Assembly (NCBI RefSeq): GCF_900101385.1
Contig: NZ_FMZB01000007.1
Span: 163,970-227,969 of the forward strand
Direction: 5' to 3'
From: Terribacillus halophilus
GTDB taxonomy: Bacteria > Bacillota > Bacilli > Bacillales > Amphibacillaceae
DNA length: 64,000 nt
This document shows positions 9,005 through 20,440 of this stretch, in pieces (positions within the stretch are counted from its first letter, which is position 1; each line of letters opens with the position of its first letter). The notes beneath the pieces are model-generated. The model made no database searches. It had not been told where the DNA came from and saw nothing but the letters and a program-made list of their open reading frames with translations. Position numbers and translations under genes: made by a program.

Positions 9005-9315
9005 AATATGTGGTGATTGCACTGACAATGCTGGTATTGTTTTTCGGGGGCATCCTGATCGGTATGGAAAAAGAAGACGTACAACAATCGAATCAACCAG
9101 CAGCAGAACAGCAAGAAGGACAGCTGACTGCATCGGCTGCTTTTGATCGACCAAATGAAGCGACTGTGATCGAGAAGACGGCACCTGTGACGGATGAAGA
9201 TGCGGATGGATCAATTGTGCAGCAGCTGGCAAGCGGTCTTGGAAGTATCTTCACCGGTATCTGTTCAGGTATCATCACGGCCATCGAACAGCTTTCCAAT
9301 GCACTGTTCGGCTGA
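9001..9315 (+). CDS. yqxA: YqxA-like small membrane protein (DUF3679)
   Basis: A 104-residue protein with an N-terminal hydrophobic segment (about residues 3-20), a polar middle rich in Gln and Glu, and a second weakly hydrophobic stretch near the C-terminus. It is translationally coupled to spoIIP through ATGA, so it is probably made during sporulation. The identification as YqxA is by position and topology; no function is known to me. Confidence 0.75.
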   Translation: MKYVVIALTMLVLFFGGILIGMEKEDVQQSNQPAAEQQEGQLTASAAFDRPNEATVIEKTAPVTDEDADGSIVQQLASGLGSIFTGICSGIITAIEQLSNALFG

Positions 9316-9429
9316 AACTAAGCGTCTAAAAACATTGAATAAACAAGGCGCAATTGCTATAATCAATGCTAGTTATTGTTACGGCTGTCTTTTAAACAGC
9401 AGCTTCGGACAATTTAGGAGTGATTTTGA

Positions 9430-11250
9430 TTGGTAGAGAAGAACAGACGAAATCAGCAGCATGTGCGGAATTTCTCGATCATTGCCCACATCGATCACGG
9501 GAAGTCTACACTGGCTGACCGTATTCTGGAGAAGACGAAAGCCCTTACTTCGCGTGAGATGAAGGCGCAGTATCTGGATGCGATGGATCTGGAAAGAGAG
9601 CGTGGTATCACGATCAAGCTGAACGCCGTGCAGCTTCAGTATGAGCGGGAAAATGGGGAGACATATATATTCCATTTGATAGATACACCGGGGCATGTCG
9701 ATTTTACATATGAGGTATCCCGGAGCTTGGCAGCCTGCGAGGGGGCAATTCTTGTAGTGGATGCTGCGCAAGGCATCGAAGCACAGACATTGGCCAATGT
9801 CTACTTGGCAATGGACAATGACTTGGAGATCATCCCTGTCATCAATAAGATCGATTTACCGAGTGCTGATCCAGATAGGGTCAAACAGGAAATCGAGGAT
9901 GTCATCGGCATCGATGCCAGTGACGCAATTTTGGCATCGGCCAAAGCTGGAATTGGGATAGAAGAAATCCTTGAGGCGATCGTGGATCGCATCCCACCGC
10001 CAAAAGGTGAAGTGGAAGAACCGCTGAAAGCATTGATTTTCGACTCGTTGTATGATTCCTATCGCGGAGTTGTGGCTTATACTTGTATCAAAGAAGGTTC
10101 GGTCAAAGTAGGCGATAAGATCCGCATGATGGCAACTGGCAAAGAATTTGAAGTCAATGAGGTCGGTGTTTTCAATCCGGCTCCAGTACAAAAGGACGAG
10201 CTGATCGTTGGAGACGTTGGCTACTTGACAGCCTCCATTAAAAACGTAAGTGACACGCGGGTGGGGGATACCATTACATTGGCCAACAAACCTGCCAGTG
10301 AGCCATTGCCGGGCTACCGCCGCCTGAATCCGATGGTATATTGCGGATTATTCCCGGTTGATGCGAGCAATTATAATGATTTGCGGGAAGCGTTGGAGCG
10401 ATTGGAATTGAATGATAGCTCCTTGCAATATGAAGCGGAAACATCACAAGCGCTGGGATTCGGTTTCCGATGCGGTTTCCTTGGTCTTTTGCATATGGAA
10501 ATCATCCAAGAGCGAATCGAGCGTGAATTCAATATCGACTTGATCACCACTGCACCGAGCGTTATCTACAATGTCATTTTGAATGACGGCAGTGAGGTAC
10601 GCGTTGATAACCCCGCTGCAATGCCGGATGCACAATCACGTGCCGAGGTGCAGGAACCGTATGTTAAAGCGACGATTATGGTGCCGAATGATTATGTTGG
10701 GACTGTCATGGAGCTTTGTCAGAAGAAACGCGGTGATTTCAAGGATATGCAGTATCTGGACGATGTCCGAGTGAATGTCGTTTATGAGATTCCGCTTTCT
10801 GAAATCGTTTATGATTTCTTTGATCAGCTCAAGTCCCAGACAAAAGGCTATGCAAGCTTCGATTATGAACTGATCGGCTATAAAGCAAGCGAATTGCAGA
10901 AGATGGATATCCTCTTGAACGGGGATACAATTGATGCGCTGTCCTTCATCGTGCATCGTGATTTTGCTTTCGATCGTGGTAAATCGATCGTTGAGAAGCT
11001 GAAGACGCTGATCCCGCGCCAGCAATTCGAGGTTCCGGTTCAGGCTGCAATCGGAAACAAGATCGTTGCCCGTTCCAATATCAAAGCGATACGTAAGAAT
11101 GTCCTGTCCAAATGTTATGGCGGCGACATTTCACGTAAACGTAAATTGCTCGAGAAACAAAAAGAAGGTAAGAAACGCATGAAGATGGTCGGTTCCGTGG
11201 AAGTTCCACAAGAAGCGTTCATGGCCATCCTGCAAATGGACGACGAATAA
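9430..11250 (+). CDS. lepA: Elongation factor 4 (LepA), back-translocating GTPase
   Basis: Ribosome-associated translational GTPase thought to act on stalled or misassembled ribosomes. The 606 residues show G1 AHIDHGKST (19-27), G2 region RGITIK, G3 DTPGH and G4 NKID, then the EF-G-like domains and the LepA-specific C-terminus ending [20 protein letters not shown] and beyond. The start is TTG 9430, nine bases after AGGAG. It is followed by the hemW gene, as in most Bacillaceae. Confidence 0.97.
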   Translation: MVEKNRRNQQHVRNFSIIAHIDHGKSTLADRILEKTKALTSREMKAQYLDAMDLERERGITIKLNAVQLQYERENGETYIFHLIDTPGHVDFTYEVSRSLAACEGAILVVDAAQGIEAQTLANVYLAMDNDLEIIPVINKIDLPSADPDRVKQEIEDVIGIDASDAILASAKAGIGIEEILEAIVDRIPPPKGEVEEPLKALIFDSLYDSYRGVVAYTCIKEGSVKVGDKIRMMATGKEFEVNEVGVFNPAPVQKDELIVGDVGYLTASIKNVSDTRVGDTITLANKPASEPLPGYRRLNPMVYCGLFPVDASNYNDLREALERLELNDSSLQYEAETSQALGFGFRCGFLGLLHMEIIQERIEREFNIDLITTAPSVIYNVILNDGSEVRVDNPAAMPDAQSRAEVQEPYVKATIMVPNDYVGTVMELCQKKRGDFKDMQYLDDVRVNVVYEIPLSEIVYDFFDQLKSQTKGYASFDYELIGYKASELQKMDILLNGDTIDALSFIVHRDFAFDRGKSIVEKLKTLIPRQQFEVPVQAAIGNKIVARSNIKAIRKNVLSKCYGGDISRKRKLLEKQKEGKKRMKMVGSVEVPQEAFMAILQMDDE

Positions 11251-11257
11251 AAAAACA

Positions 11258-11291
11258 GACAACCCTTGTCCTTATCCGGCAAGGGTTTGTC
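11258..11291 (+). terminator. Hairpin after lepA, weak terminator
   Basis: GACAACCCTTG pairs with CAAGGGTTTGTC with one bulged base. No T run follows on the plus strand, so it may only attenuate transcription into hemW. Confidence 0.45.
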
Positions 11292-11312
11292 ATTGCGGAA
11301 GGAGGCAGCATG

Positions 11313-12473
11313 ATGAACGAAGTGAAATCCGCCTATATCCATATACCATTTTGTGAACAGCTCTGTCACTATTGCGACTTTACGAAGTTTTTTTACCGGG
11401 AAGACAGCGCAGATGAATATGTAGAAGCACTAAGGAAGGAAATAGAGCATTATATTCCGAACAGACAGCAAATGAAGACGATTTTCGTCGGCGGAGGTAC
11501 GCCGACAGCCCTGAATATGCAGCAGCTTGAACATGTTTTGAAAAGTGTCGACAAAGCGTTCGATGTCCATGCAGCCAATGAATATACGTTTGAAGCCAAT
11601 CCCGGCGATCTGACATTGGAGAAGGCGAAACTTTTGAAAACGTACGGAGTGGACCGCATCTCACTTGGTGTGCAAGTGTTTGATGATAAACTGCTTGAAG
11701 CAATCGGACGGCTCCACCGGGTGAAGGATGTATATCAAAGTCTTGATCTGCTGAAACAGGCTGGTTTTGACAATATCAGTATCGATTTGATTTATGCGCT
11801 GCCAGGACAGACATTGGAACAGTTTGGACATACTGTGGAAGAGGCTTTGCAGTTCGATTTGCAGCATTATTCTTCTTACTCGCTGCAAATCGAGCCAAAA
11901 ACGGTCTTTTATCAGCGTTATAAAAAGGGAACATTAAAGAAAGCGCCGGAAGAGTTGGAAGCAAGCATGTACAATCTGCTGCGTGACGAAATGAAGGCAC
12001 ATGGCAGACAGCAGTACGAGGTAAGCAATTTTGCAGTGCCTGGCAAGGAAAGCCAGCACAATCTTGCATACTGGAATAATGACTTCTATTACGGGCTTGG
12101 CGCTGGAGCGCATGGCTATTTGCCAGGCCGTCGAATCATCAATATCCGGCCGCTTCCAGCTTATCTGAAACAAGCGAATGAGAATGGCATTCCTGTACTG
12201 CATGAGGAATCGATCGGCCGCAAAGAGCGCATCGAAGAAGAGCTATTTCTCGGGCTCCGCAAGAAAACGGGCGTGAGTAAAGCAGCTTTCCGTGAAAAAT
12301 TCGGTATCGGACTTACCGATGTTTACCGAAAGCCTCTCGATTTGTTGATTAGCAAGGGCTGGCTGATAGAAGATGCTGATCATGTCGCGATGACAGAAGA
12401 CGGTTTCTTGTTCGGAAACGATGTATTCCAGGAGTTCCTTTTGGAAGAAGAACCAGCAAGCGTTTCGAATTGA
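11313..12473 (+). CDS. hemW: HemW, radical SAM heme chaperone-like protein
   Basis: Radical SAM protein of the HemN/HemW family. The 4Fe-4S motif is CEQLCHYC (C14, C18, C21) near the N-terminus, followed by the GGGTPT SAM-binding motif. The length of about 386, the short N-terminus and the location between lepA and hrcA point to HemW rather than the longer coproporphyrinogen dehydrogenase HemN. Two ATG codons are in tandem (11310, 11313); the second is better spaced from AAGGAGG. The TTGACA of the hrcA promoter overlaps its stop. Confidence 0.92.
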   Translation: MNEVKSAYIHIPFCEQLCHYCDFTKFFYREDSADEYVEALRKEIEHYIPNRQQMKTIFVGGGTPTALNMQQLEHVLKSVDKAFDVHAANEYTFEANPGDLTLEKAKLLKTYGVDRISLGVQVFDDKLLEAIGRLHRVKDVYQSLDLLKQAGFDNISIDLIYALPGQTLEQFGHTVEEALQFDLQHYSSYSLQIEPKTVFYQRYKKGTLKKAPEELEASMYNLLRDEMKAHGRQQYEVSNFAVPGKESQHNLAYWNNDFYYGLGAGAHGYLPGRRIINIRPLPAYLKQANENGIPVLHEESIGRKERIEEELFLGLRKKTGVSKAAFREKFGIGLTDVYRKPLDLLISKGWLIEDADHVAMTEDGFLFGNDVFQEFLLEEEPASVSN

Positions 12474-12498
12474 CAATTTTAATAGCCTTTGTTACCTT
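12470..12498 (+). promoter_or_regulatory. SigA-type promoter of the hrcA-dnaK operon
   Basis: TTGACA at 12470-12475 and TACCTT at 12493-12498 are separated by 17 bases. The -35 is perfect, the -10 matches at TA and the last T. The predicted start, near 12505, lies directly before the CIRCE, so repressor binding would block initiation. Confidence 0.65.
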
Positions 12499-12508
12499 AT
12501 ATGTATAT

Positions 12509-12535
12509 TTAGCACTCCATGAACCAGAGTGCTAA
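12509..12535 (+). promoter_or_regulatory. CIRCE operator for HrcA
   Basis: TTAGCACTC-N9-GAGTGCTAA, an exact match to the CIRCE consensus with perfect nine-base arms. HrcA binds it, with GroEL help, and releases it on heat shock. It lies between the promoter and the hrcA start, so the gene is autoregulated. Confidence 0.98.
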
Positions 12536-12549
12536 TCGAGGTGATGATC

Positions 12550-13578
12550 ATGCTGACAGAAAGACAGCTGCGTATCCTTCAGGTCATAGTCGATGATTTC
12601 ATTGAAACGGCGCAGCCGATAGGTTCGCGTGCTATCTCCAATAAGCAGGACGTTGCTTACAGTGCCGCGACGATCCGAAATGATATGGCTGAATTGGAAC
12701 AGCTTGGCTTGATCGAGAAGACGCATACCTCATCTGGAAGGGTCCCTTCCGAAAGAGGCTATCGTTTCTACGTGGATCATCTACTGACACCATTCCATTT
12801 GACGCGGCAGGATACGTCGGCAATCAAACAGACCTTCTCTGCGAATATGCGGGAGATGGAGGAAGTCGTCCAGCAGTCCGCAGCACTGTTATCAGAGCTG
12901 ACCAATTATACAAGCATCATCCTCGGACCCGAAATGCTGGAGACGAAGCTTAAGCACATCCAGATTCTGAATTTATCTGATTTCAGTGCTGTCATGATCC
13001 TTGTGACAGACACCGGTCATGTGGAACACAGATCTTTTCGTATTCCTGATGGAATGGATCATGCGGAGATGGAAAAGGCAGTTAATATCCTGAATGACCG
13101 CTTGGCTGGTGTGCCGCTAATGATGGTGCCCGGCAGGCTGAAAGCGGAAGTGCAGGAGCTGCTCAAACAGCATACCGCACATTATGAGACGATTTTTGCT
13201 TATCTGCGTTCCTTCATGGAAACCCAGCAGCCACTCAAGCTTTATTTCGGCGGCAAGACGAATATCTTGATGCAGCCTGATTTTCAGGACTTGAATAAGC
13301 TGCGGACCCTATATACGATGATAGAAGAAGAGGGCGAAACGATAGCCCAGCTTCTCAAGGGAGAACAAAATGGTTTGCATGTTTCCATCGGCACGGAAAA
13401 TAAGCTGGATGCGATGCAGGATTGCAGTTTTGTCACTGCTAGTTACACAGCAGATGGCACACATATGGGGACGGTCGCACTGCTTGGACCGACCAGGATG
13501 GAATATTCCCGTGTGATGTCGCTGATGCATGTCTTAACGGGAAAACTGACCAATGCTTATCAGGATTGGCAGAAATGA
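12550..13578 (+). CDS. hrcA: HrcA, heat-inducible transcription repressor
   Basis: Represses class I heat-shock genes (dnaK and groE operons) at CIRCE. It has an N-terminal winged-helix DNA-binding domain (AATIRNDMAELEQLGLIEK, then SSGRVPSERGYRFYVD) and the GAF-like dimerisation domain (LTNYTSIILGPEM, HVEHRSFRIP). I start it at ATG 12550 (MLTERQLRIL), six bases after GAGGTG; this gives 342 residues, against 343 in B. subtilis. It is the first gene of the heat-shock operon. Confidence 0.96.
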   Translation: MLTERQLRILQVIVDDFIETAQPIGSRAISNKQDVAYSAATIRNDMAELEQLGLIEKTHTSSGRVPSERGYRFYVDHLLTPFHLTRQDTSAIKQTFSANMREMEEVVQQSAALLSELTNYTSIILGPEMLETKLKHIQILNLSDFSAVMILVTDTGHVEHRSFRIPDGMDHAEMEKAVNILNDRLAGVPLMMVPGRLKAEVQELLKQHTAHYETIFAYLRSFMETQQPLKLYFGGKTNILMQPDFQDLNKLRTLYTMIEEEGETIAQLLKGEQNGLHVSIGTENKLDAMQDCSFVTASYTADGTHMGTVALLGPTRMEYSRVMSLMHVLTGKLTNAYQDWQK

Positions 13579-13587
13579 GTTGAATAT

Positions 13588-13609
13588 GGCTTGCTTTTTT
13601 TAGCAAGCC
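13588..13609 (+). other. Stem-loop between hrcA and grpE
   Basis: GGCTTGCT and AGCAAGCC form a perfect 8-bp stem with a six-T loop in the 67-bp intercistronic gap. B. subtilis has mRNA processing near this junction, which separates the unstable hrcA part from the stable grpE-dnaK part; this hairpin could play that role. No T run follows it directly. Confidence 0.6.
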
Positions 13610-13645
13610 TTTCATATAAGCAATGCTTTTCAGGAGGTGACCATC

Positions 13646-14206
13646 ATGGCAAATGAAGAAAAAGAAAAAATGAATGAAACCGAAGCGCAGGAAGCTGTCG
13701 AAGCAGAAGTGATCGATCAAGCCCCGGCTGAGGAATCTGAAACTAACGAAGAAGGCAGTGAAAAGCTAGCCCAGCTCGAACAGGAGAAAAACGACATGTA
13801 CGAGCGTCTGCTTCGCTTGCAGGCTGAGTATGACAACTTCCGCAAGCGTACACAGAAGGAAAAAGAAGCTGCCAGCAAATATAGATCCCAAGATTTGGCG
13901 GAAGCTTTGCTTCCAGTCGTAGACAACTTGGATCGTGCCCTTCAGACTGTCCAGGAAGAAGAATCGAACAAAGGTTTCGTCGATGGTATCCGTATGGTAC
14001 ATCGTCAATTGTTGGATGCTTTCAAACAGCAAGGAATCGAAGCTATCGAATCAGTCGGACAGCCTTTTGATCCGCATTTGCACCAAGCAGTCATGCAGGT
14101 GGAAAACGACGAATACGAACCGAATACGGTCGTACAGGAAATGCAAAAAGGCTATCAGCTAAAAGACCGTGTCATCCGACCGGCTATGGTTCAAGTGAAT
14201 CAATAA
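13646..14206 (+). CDS. grpE: GrpE, nucleotide exchange factor for DnaK
   Basis: Drives ADP release from DnaK. The 186-residue protein has an acidic N-terminus, a long coiled coil (about 45-100, including RLQAEYDNFRKRTQKEKE) and the C-terminal beta domain with the conserved GQPFDPHLHQAV. The start ATG 13646 is taken from the AGGAGGTGA site; an upstream GTG in frame at 13637 lies within that site. Confidence 0.97.
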   Translation: MANEEKEKMNETEAQEAVEAEVIDQAPAEESETNEEGSEKLAQLEQEKNDMYERLLRLQAEYDNFRKRTQKEKEAASKYRSQDLAEALLPVVDNLDRALQTVQEEESNKGFVDGIRMVHRQLLDAFKQQGIEAIESVGQPFDPHLHQAVMQVENDEYEPNTVVQEMQKGYQLKDRVIRPAMVQVNQ

Positions 14207-16060
<1,854 letters not shown>

Positions 16061-16089
16061 GCGTATATGCGATAACAAGTGACACCCGA

Positions 16090-16124
16090 CAAGTCAAAGC
16101 CGCTAGAGAGCAGGCTTTGACTTG
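16090..16124 (+). terminator. Hairpin between dnaK and dnaJ
   Basis: CAAGTCAAAGCC pairs perfectly with GGCTTTGACTTG around an 11-base loop. It has no clear T run, so it may be a partial terminator or a 3' stabiliser for the dnaK transcript. The dnaJ promoter follows. Confidence 0.6.
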
Positions 16125-16141
16125 TTACATGTTTGGAGCAT

Positions 16142-16170
16142 TTGATGCCTGTGAGGCTTAATGGTATGAT
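16142..16170 (+). promoter_or_regulatory. SigA-type promoter of dnaJ
   Basis: TTGATG at 16142-16147 and TATGAT at 16165-16170 with a 17-base spacer. It would give dnaJ and the downstream modification genes transcription independent of CIRCE. Confidence 0.65.
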
Positions 16171-16210
16171 AAAATTTATGTATAAGAGAGAGTCGGGAGA
16201 GTGATTGTCA

Positions 16211-17335
16211 GTGAGTAAGCGGGATTACTACGATGTGCTTGGAGTTGGAAAAGACGCCTCCAAGGAAGAAATCAAAAAAGCATATCGTAAACTTGCGCGC
16301 AAATACCACCCAGATGTAAACAAGGCTGAAGATGCAGCTGATCAGTTCAAAGAAGCAAAAGAAGCATATGAAGTGCTCGGGAATGAACAAAAACGTGCCC
16401 AGTACGATCAATTTGGCCATGCTGGTCCGCAAAGCCAAGGATTCGGTGGTGCCGGGGCACAGGACTTTGGCGGTTTTGGCGACATTTTCGATATGTTCTT
16501 TGGCGGCGGAGGACGACGCCAGGATCCGAATGCGCCTCGTCAAGGTGCGGATTTGCAATACACCATGACGCTTAAGTTCGAAGAAGCGATCTTTGGTAAA
16601 GAAACAGATATCGAGATTCCGAAAGAAGAAGAATGTGATACATGTCATGGTTCAGGGGCAAAGCCAGGTACCCAGCCGAAAACGTGTACGCATTGTAATG
16701 GAAGCGGCCAGCTTAATGTAGAGCAAAACACGCCATTCGGCCGTGTAGTGAATCGACGTGTGTGTAATACATGTAACGGAACAGGTAAAATCATTCCAGA
16801 CAAATGTAATACATGTGGCGGTTCCGGTCGTGTACGCAAACGCAATAAAATTCATATCAATATTCCTGCAGGTATTGACGATGGCCAGCAGATCCGTGTA
16901 TCAGGTAAAGGGGAAGCAGGTGTCAACGGCGGACCTCCAGGAGATTTATATGTAGTCATCCAAGTCCGCAGCCACGAGTTCTTTGAGCGCGACGGAGACA
17001 ACATTTTTTGCGAAATGCCGATAACGTTCGCCCAAGCCGCACTCGGTGATGAATTGGAAGTGCCGACAGTCCATGGTGCAGTCAATCTGAAAATTCCAGC
17101 TGGTACCCAGACTGGCCGAACATTCCGCCTTAAAGGCAAAGGTTCACCGAATGTACGCGGATATGGTCAAGGAGATCAGCATGTCAAAATCCGTGTCGTG
17201 ACACCGACGAACTTGACTGACCGTCAGAAGGAGCTGTTGCGTGAACTGAACGATATCAGCGGGAATGAACCGACTGACGAACAGCATGACAACATCTTTA
17301 CACGTATGAAACGTGCGTTCAAGGGTGAGTCTTAA
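16211..17335 (+). CDS. dnaJ: DnaJ, Hsp40 co-chaperone
   Basis: Stimulates DnaK ATPase and delivers substrates. J domain at the N-terminus with HPD (KYHPDVNK), a Gly/Phe-rich linker, four CxxCxGxG zinc repeats ([32 protein letters not shown]) and the C-terminal substrate domain. I choose GTG 16211 ([11 protein letters not shown]), since this matches the usual DnaJ N-terminus and lies ten bases from GGGAGA; TTG 16205 is an alternative. Length 374 is normal. Confidence 0.97.
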   Translation: MSKRDYYDVLGVGKDASKEEIKKAYRKLARKYHPDVNKAEDAADQFKEAKEAYEVLGNEQKRAQYDQFGHAGPQSQGFGGAGAQDFGGFGDIFDMFFGGGGRRQDPNAPRQGADLQYTMTLKFEEAIFGKETDIEIPKEEECDTCHGSGAKPGTQPKTCTHCNGSGQLNVEQNTPFGRVVNRRVCNTCNGTGKIIPDKCNTCGGSGRVRKRNKIHINIPAGIDDGQQIRVSGKGEAGVNGGPPGDLYVVIQVRSHEFFERDGDNIFCEMPITFAQAALGDELEVPTVHGAVNLKIPAGTQTGRTFRLKGKGSPNVRGYGQGDQHVKIRVVTPTNLTDRQKELLRELNDISGNEPTDEQHDNIFTRMKRAFKGES

Positions 17336-17354
17336 TAAAAGGAGTGACGTGTGC

Positions 17355-18293
17355 GTGAAATGGGCAGAGCTGTGTATCCATACGACAAATGAAGCGATTG
17401 AGCCGATTTCGAATATCCTGCACGAAGCAGGGGCAAGCGGTGTCGTGATCCAGGACCCAGAGGATTTGGTTAAGGATCATGATACAACATTCGGTGAAAT
17501 CTATGAATTGAATCCGGACGATTATCCGGCAGAAGGTATTTTTGTCAAAGCATACTTGCCTTTGAACAGCTTTCTGAATGAAACGGTGAACGAAATCAAA
17601 GCAGCGATCTCCAATCTGAGTGTATATCAGATCGACATCGGTGCCAATGAAGTATCCGTCAGCGAAGTGGATGAGGAAGATTGGTCCACTGCCTGGAAAA
17701 AGTATTACAAGCCCGTGAAGATCTCCGAAAAGTTCACCATCATCCCGACATGGGAAGCGTATACGCCGGTTGCCAGTGATGAAGTGATTATGGAACTCGA
17801 TCCGGGGATGGCTTTTGGAACAGGTACACATCCGACGACGGTATTGAGTGTCCAAGCAATTGAACGTTTTGTGAAAAAAGGCGACATCGTCATCGATGTA
17901 GGCTCCGGTTCAGGTGTCCTGAGCATTGCTGCCGTTCTGCTTGGCGCCGGGCATGTGCATGCATTCGATCTGGATGATGTGGCAGTGAACAGCACGAAAA
18001 TAAATGCGGAGCTCAACCAAGCTGCCGACCGCATTACGGCACGGCCGAATAACCTGCTTGAAGGCGTGGAGGTAGAAGCCGATGTCATCGTCTCGAACAT
18101 TCTGGCTGAAATCATCTTGAAATTCACAGATGATGCATACAAATTGATCAAACCAGGCGGTCTGTTCATTACAAGCGGCATTATCAGTCAGAAGAAAAAC
18201 GAGGTTAAAGAAGCCTTGAAAGCGTCAGGTTTTGATATTGTCGAAGTCAATGAAATGGAAGACTGGGTCGCCATCATTGCAAAGAAGAATTAA
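17355..18293 (+). CDS. prmA: PrmA, ribosomal protein L11 methyltransferase
   Basis: Methylates ribosomal protein L11. It has an N-terminal substrate-recognition domain and a C-terminal SAM-dependent domain with MDPGMAFGTGTHPTT-like sequence (here LDPGMAFGTGTHPTT), the nucleotide loop VIDVGSGSGVLS and SNILAEI. I start it at GTG 17355 (MKWAELCIHTT), ten bases after AAAAGGAG; the resulting 312 residues equal the normal length. It follows dnaJ within 19 bases, as in B. subtilis (yqeT). Confidence 0.95.
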   Translation: MKWAELCIHTTNEAIEPISNILHEAGASGVVIQDPEDLVKDHDTTFGEIYELNPDDYPAEGIFVKAYLPLNSFLNETVNEIKAAISNLSVYQIDIGANEVSVSEVDEEDWSTAWKKYYKPVKISEKFTIIPTWEAYTPVASDEVIMELDPGMAFGTGTHPTTVLSVQAIERFVKKGDIVIDVGSGSGVLSIAAVLLGAGHVHAFDLDDVAVNSTKINAELNQAADRITARPNNLLEGVEVEADVIVSNILAEIILKFTDDAYKLIKPGGLFITSGIISQKKNEVKEALKASGFDIVEVNEMEDWVAIIAKKN

Positions 18294-18308
18294 GGCAGAG
18301 GTGAAAGG

Positions 18309-19055
18309 ATGCAGCGCTATTTCGTAGAAGCTGCCAAATGGCAGGATGACCGAATCATGCTGGACGGACAGGATGCACATCATATCAATCGAGTCATGCG
18401 GATGAAGCCAGGTGACGAGATCATCTGCGTCCACCCGGGAGGATATGCAGCAAAATGCAAGATTACTGAGCTGTTACCGGATCATGTCACTGTATCTGTT
18501 TCGGAAGAAGTCGACGTCGATACAGAAATGCCGGTAGCAGTCACAATTGCCCAAGGTCTGCCCAAAGGCGATAAACTGGAATGGATCGTGCAAAAAGGAA
18601 CGGAACTTGGAGCAGCTGGATTCGTTCCTTTTCAAGCTGCCAGATCCGTTGTAAAATGGGATGAGAAAAAGAAGGATAAGAAGCGGGTGAGACTTGAGAA
18701 AATTGCCAAAGAGGCAGCAGAACAGTCCAGCCGTCTGATTATTCCAGCAGTTGATGATGTGCGATCCTTCCAAGAGCTGCTTGACAGCAGCGATACATAC
18801 AAGCATAAATTGTTCGCTTATGAAGAAGCGGCAAAAGGCTTGAAGGCGGAACCGCTCCGTTCCGTATTTCAGCACATTTCGCCCTCGGAAAATGTACTTG
18901 TCGTAATCGGGCCGGAGGGCGGCTTCAGTGAAGCAGAAGCAGACTCCCTTCAAGATGCGGGTTTTGTACCTGTCAGGCTTGGACCTCGGATCCTGCGCAC
19001 GGAAACCGCACCCTTGTATATGTTGGCTAGTCTATCGTACCATTTTGAAGAATGA
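18309..19055 (+). CDS. rsmE: RsmE, 16S rRNA m3U1498 methyltransferase
   Basis: SPOUT-class methyltransferase that modifies U1498 of 16S rRNA. The 248-residue protein has an N-terminal PUA-like domain (AHHINRVMRMKPGDE) and the C-terminal knot region with VIGPEGGFSEAEA and LGPRILRTETAPLY. The length is typical. It lies between prmA and mtaB with gaps of 15 and 12 bases, so it is cotranscribed. Confidence 0.95.
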   Translation: MQRYFVEAAKWQDDRIMLDGQDAHHINRVMRMKPGDEIICVHPGGYAAKCKITELLPDHVTVSVSEEVDVDTEMPVAVTIAQGLPKGDKLEWIVQKGTELGAAGFVPFQAARSVVKWDEKKKDKKRVRLEKIAKEAAEQSSRLIIPAVDDVRSFQELLDSSDTYKHKLFAYEEAAKGLKAEPLRSVFQHISPSENVLVVIGPEGGFSEAEADSLQDAGFVPVRLGPRILRTETAPLYMLASLSYHFEE

Positions 19056-19067
19056 GGTGTTTTTCCC

Positions 19068-20414
19068 ATGCCTACAGTGGCATTTCACACATTAGGTTGT
19101 AAAGTGAACCATTATGAGACGGAAGGTATTTGGCAGAAGTTCAAGGCCCAGGGCTATGAAAGGGTCGATTTCGATCATCAGTCAGATGTTTATGTCATCA
19201 ATACGTGTACCGTTACCAATACAGGAGATAAAAAAAGCCGCCAGGTCATCCGCCGGGCAGTACGTAAAAATCCTGATGGTGTCATCTGTGTCACAGGATG
19301 CTATGCACAGACTTCACCCGGTGAAATCATGGAGATTCCGGGAGTCGACATCGTTGTAGGTACGCAAGGTCGTGACAAGATGATCGGTCATATCGAGGAA
19401 TTCAAGAAGACAAAGGAACCGATCAACGGTGTTTCCAACATCATGAAGAACCGCGTATTCGAGGAAATGGATGTACCGGTTTTCACAGACCGCACTCGAG
19501 CGTCCTTGAAAATCCAGGAAGGCTGCAATAATTTCTGTACCTTCTGTATCATACCTTGGTCCCGCGGACTGCTGCGTTCCCGTAAGCCGGAGGATGTCTT
19601 GAAACAGGCGCAGCAGCTTGTTGATGCCGGTTATAAGGAAATCGTCCTGACCGGTATCCATACTGCTGGCTATGGCGAGGACATGCAGGATTATAATTTC
19701 GCAAAATTGCTGCGTGAATTGGAAGCGAACGTCCGTGGATTGAAACGGATTCGTATTTCTTCCATCGAAGCAAGTCAGATAACAGATGAGGTTATCCAAG
19801 TGTTGGATGAATCAGAAAAGATTGTCCGCCATCTGCATATACCGCTCCAATCTGGTTCGGATACCGTCTTGAAACGGATGCGCCGTAAATACTCATCTGA
19901 TTTTTACCGCAGCAAGATGGAAAAGGTGAAAAAAGCTTTACCGAATCTCGCCATTACAAGTGATGTAATCGTAGGCTTCCCAGGGGAGACGGAAGAGGAA
20001 TTCATGGAAACATACCGCTTCATCCAGGAAATCGGCTATAGTGAACTCCATGTGTTCCCATATTCCAAGCGTACAGGGACACCTGCTGCACGTATGGCGA
20101 ATCAAGTGGATGATGAGACCAAGAATGAACGTGTCCATCGCCTGATTGCGCTTTCTGATCAGCAAGCAAAAGAGTACGCATCACAGTTCGAGAATGAAGT
20201 ACTCGAAGTCATTCCGGAAGAATTGTATGATGAAAACGAATCCGATTCATTGTATGTAGGATATACGGATAACTACCTGAAGGTGAAATTCGAGGCGACA
20301 CCGGATATGATCGGTAAAATTGTTCGTGTCAAACTGACAAAAGCAGGCTATCCGTACAACGAAGGTCAATTTGTCCGCGTCATGGATGATGAGGAAGCAA
20401 GCGTTACTATCTAA
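19068..20414 (+). CDS. mtaB: MtaB, tRNA t6A37 methylthiotransferase
   Basis: Radical SAM enzyme that converts t6A37 to ms2t6A in tRNA. The N-terminal UPF0004 domain carries the three cluster cysteines (TLGCKVN, INTCTVT, VTGCYAQ), the radical SAM core has CNNFCTFC, and a TRAM domain closes the C-terminus (about 380-445). The length of 448 fits MtaB (YqeV) rather than MiaB. It is the last gene of the heat-shock transcript. Confidence 0.95.
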   Translation: MPTVAFHTLGCKVNHYETEGIWQKFKAQGYERVDFDHQSDVYVINTCTVTNTGDKKSRQVIRRAVRKNPDGVICVTGCYAQTSPGEIMEIPGVDIVVGTQGRDKMIGHIEEFKKTKEPINGVSNIMKNRVFEEMDVPVFTDRTRASLKIQEGCNNFCTFCIIPWSRGLLRSRKPEDVLKQAQQLVDAGYKEIVLTGIHTAGYGEDMQDYNFAKLLRELEANVRGLKRIRISSIEASQITDEVIQVLDESEKIVRHLHIPLQSGSDTVLKRMRRKYSSDFYRSKMEKVKKALPNLAITSDVIVGFPGETEEEFMETYRFIQEIGYSELHVFPYSKRTGTPAARMANQVDDETKNERVHRLIALSDQQAKEYASQFENEVLEVIPEELYDENESDSLYVGYTDNYLKVKFEATPDMIGKIVRVKLTKAGYPYNEGQFVRVMDDEEASVTI

Positions 20415-20440
20415 CTTGATTACAAAAGGAGTTATCTCTC

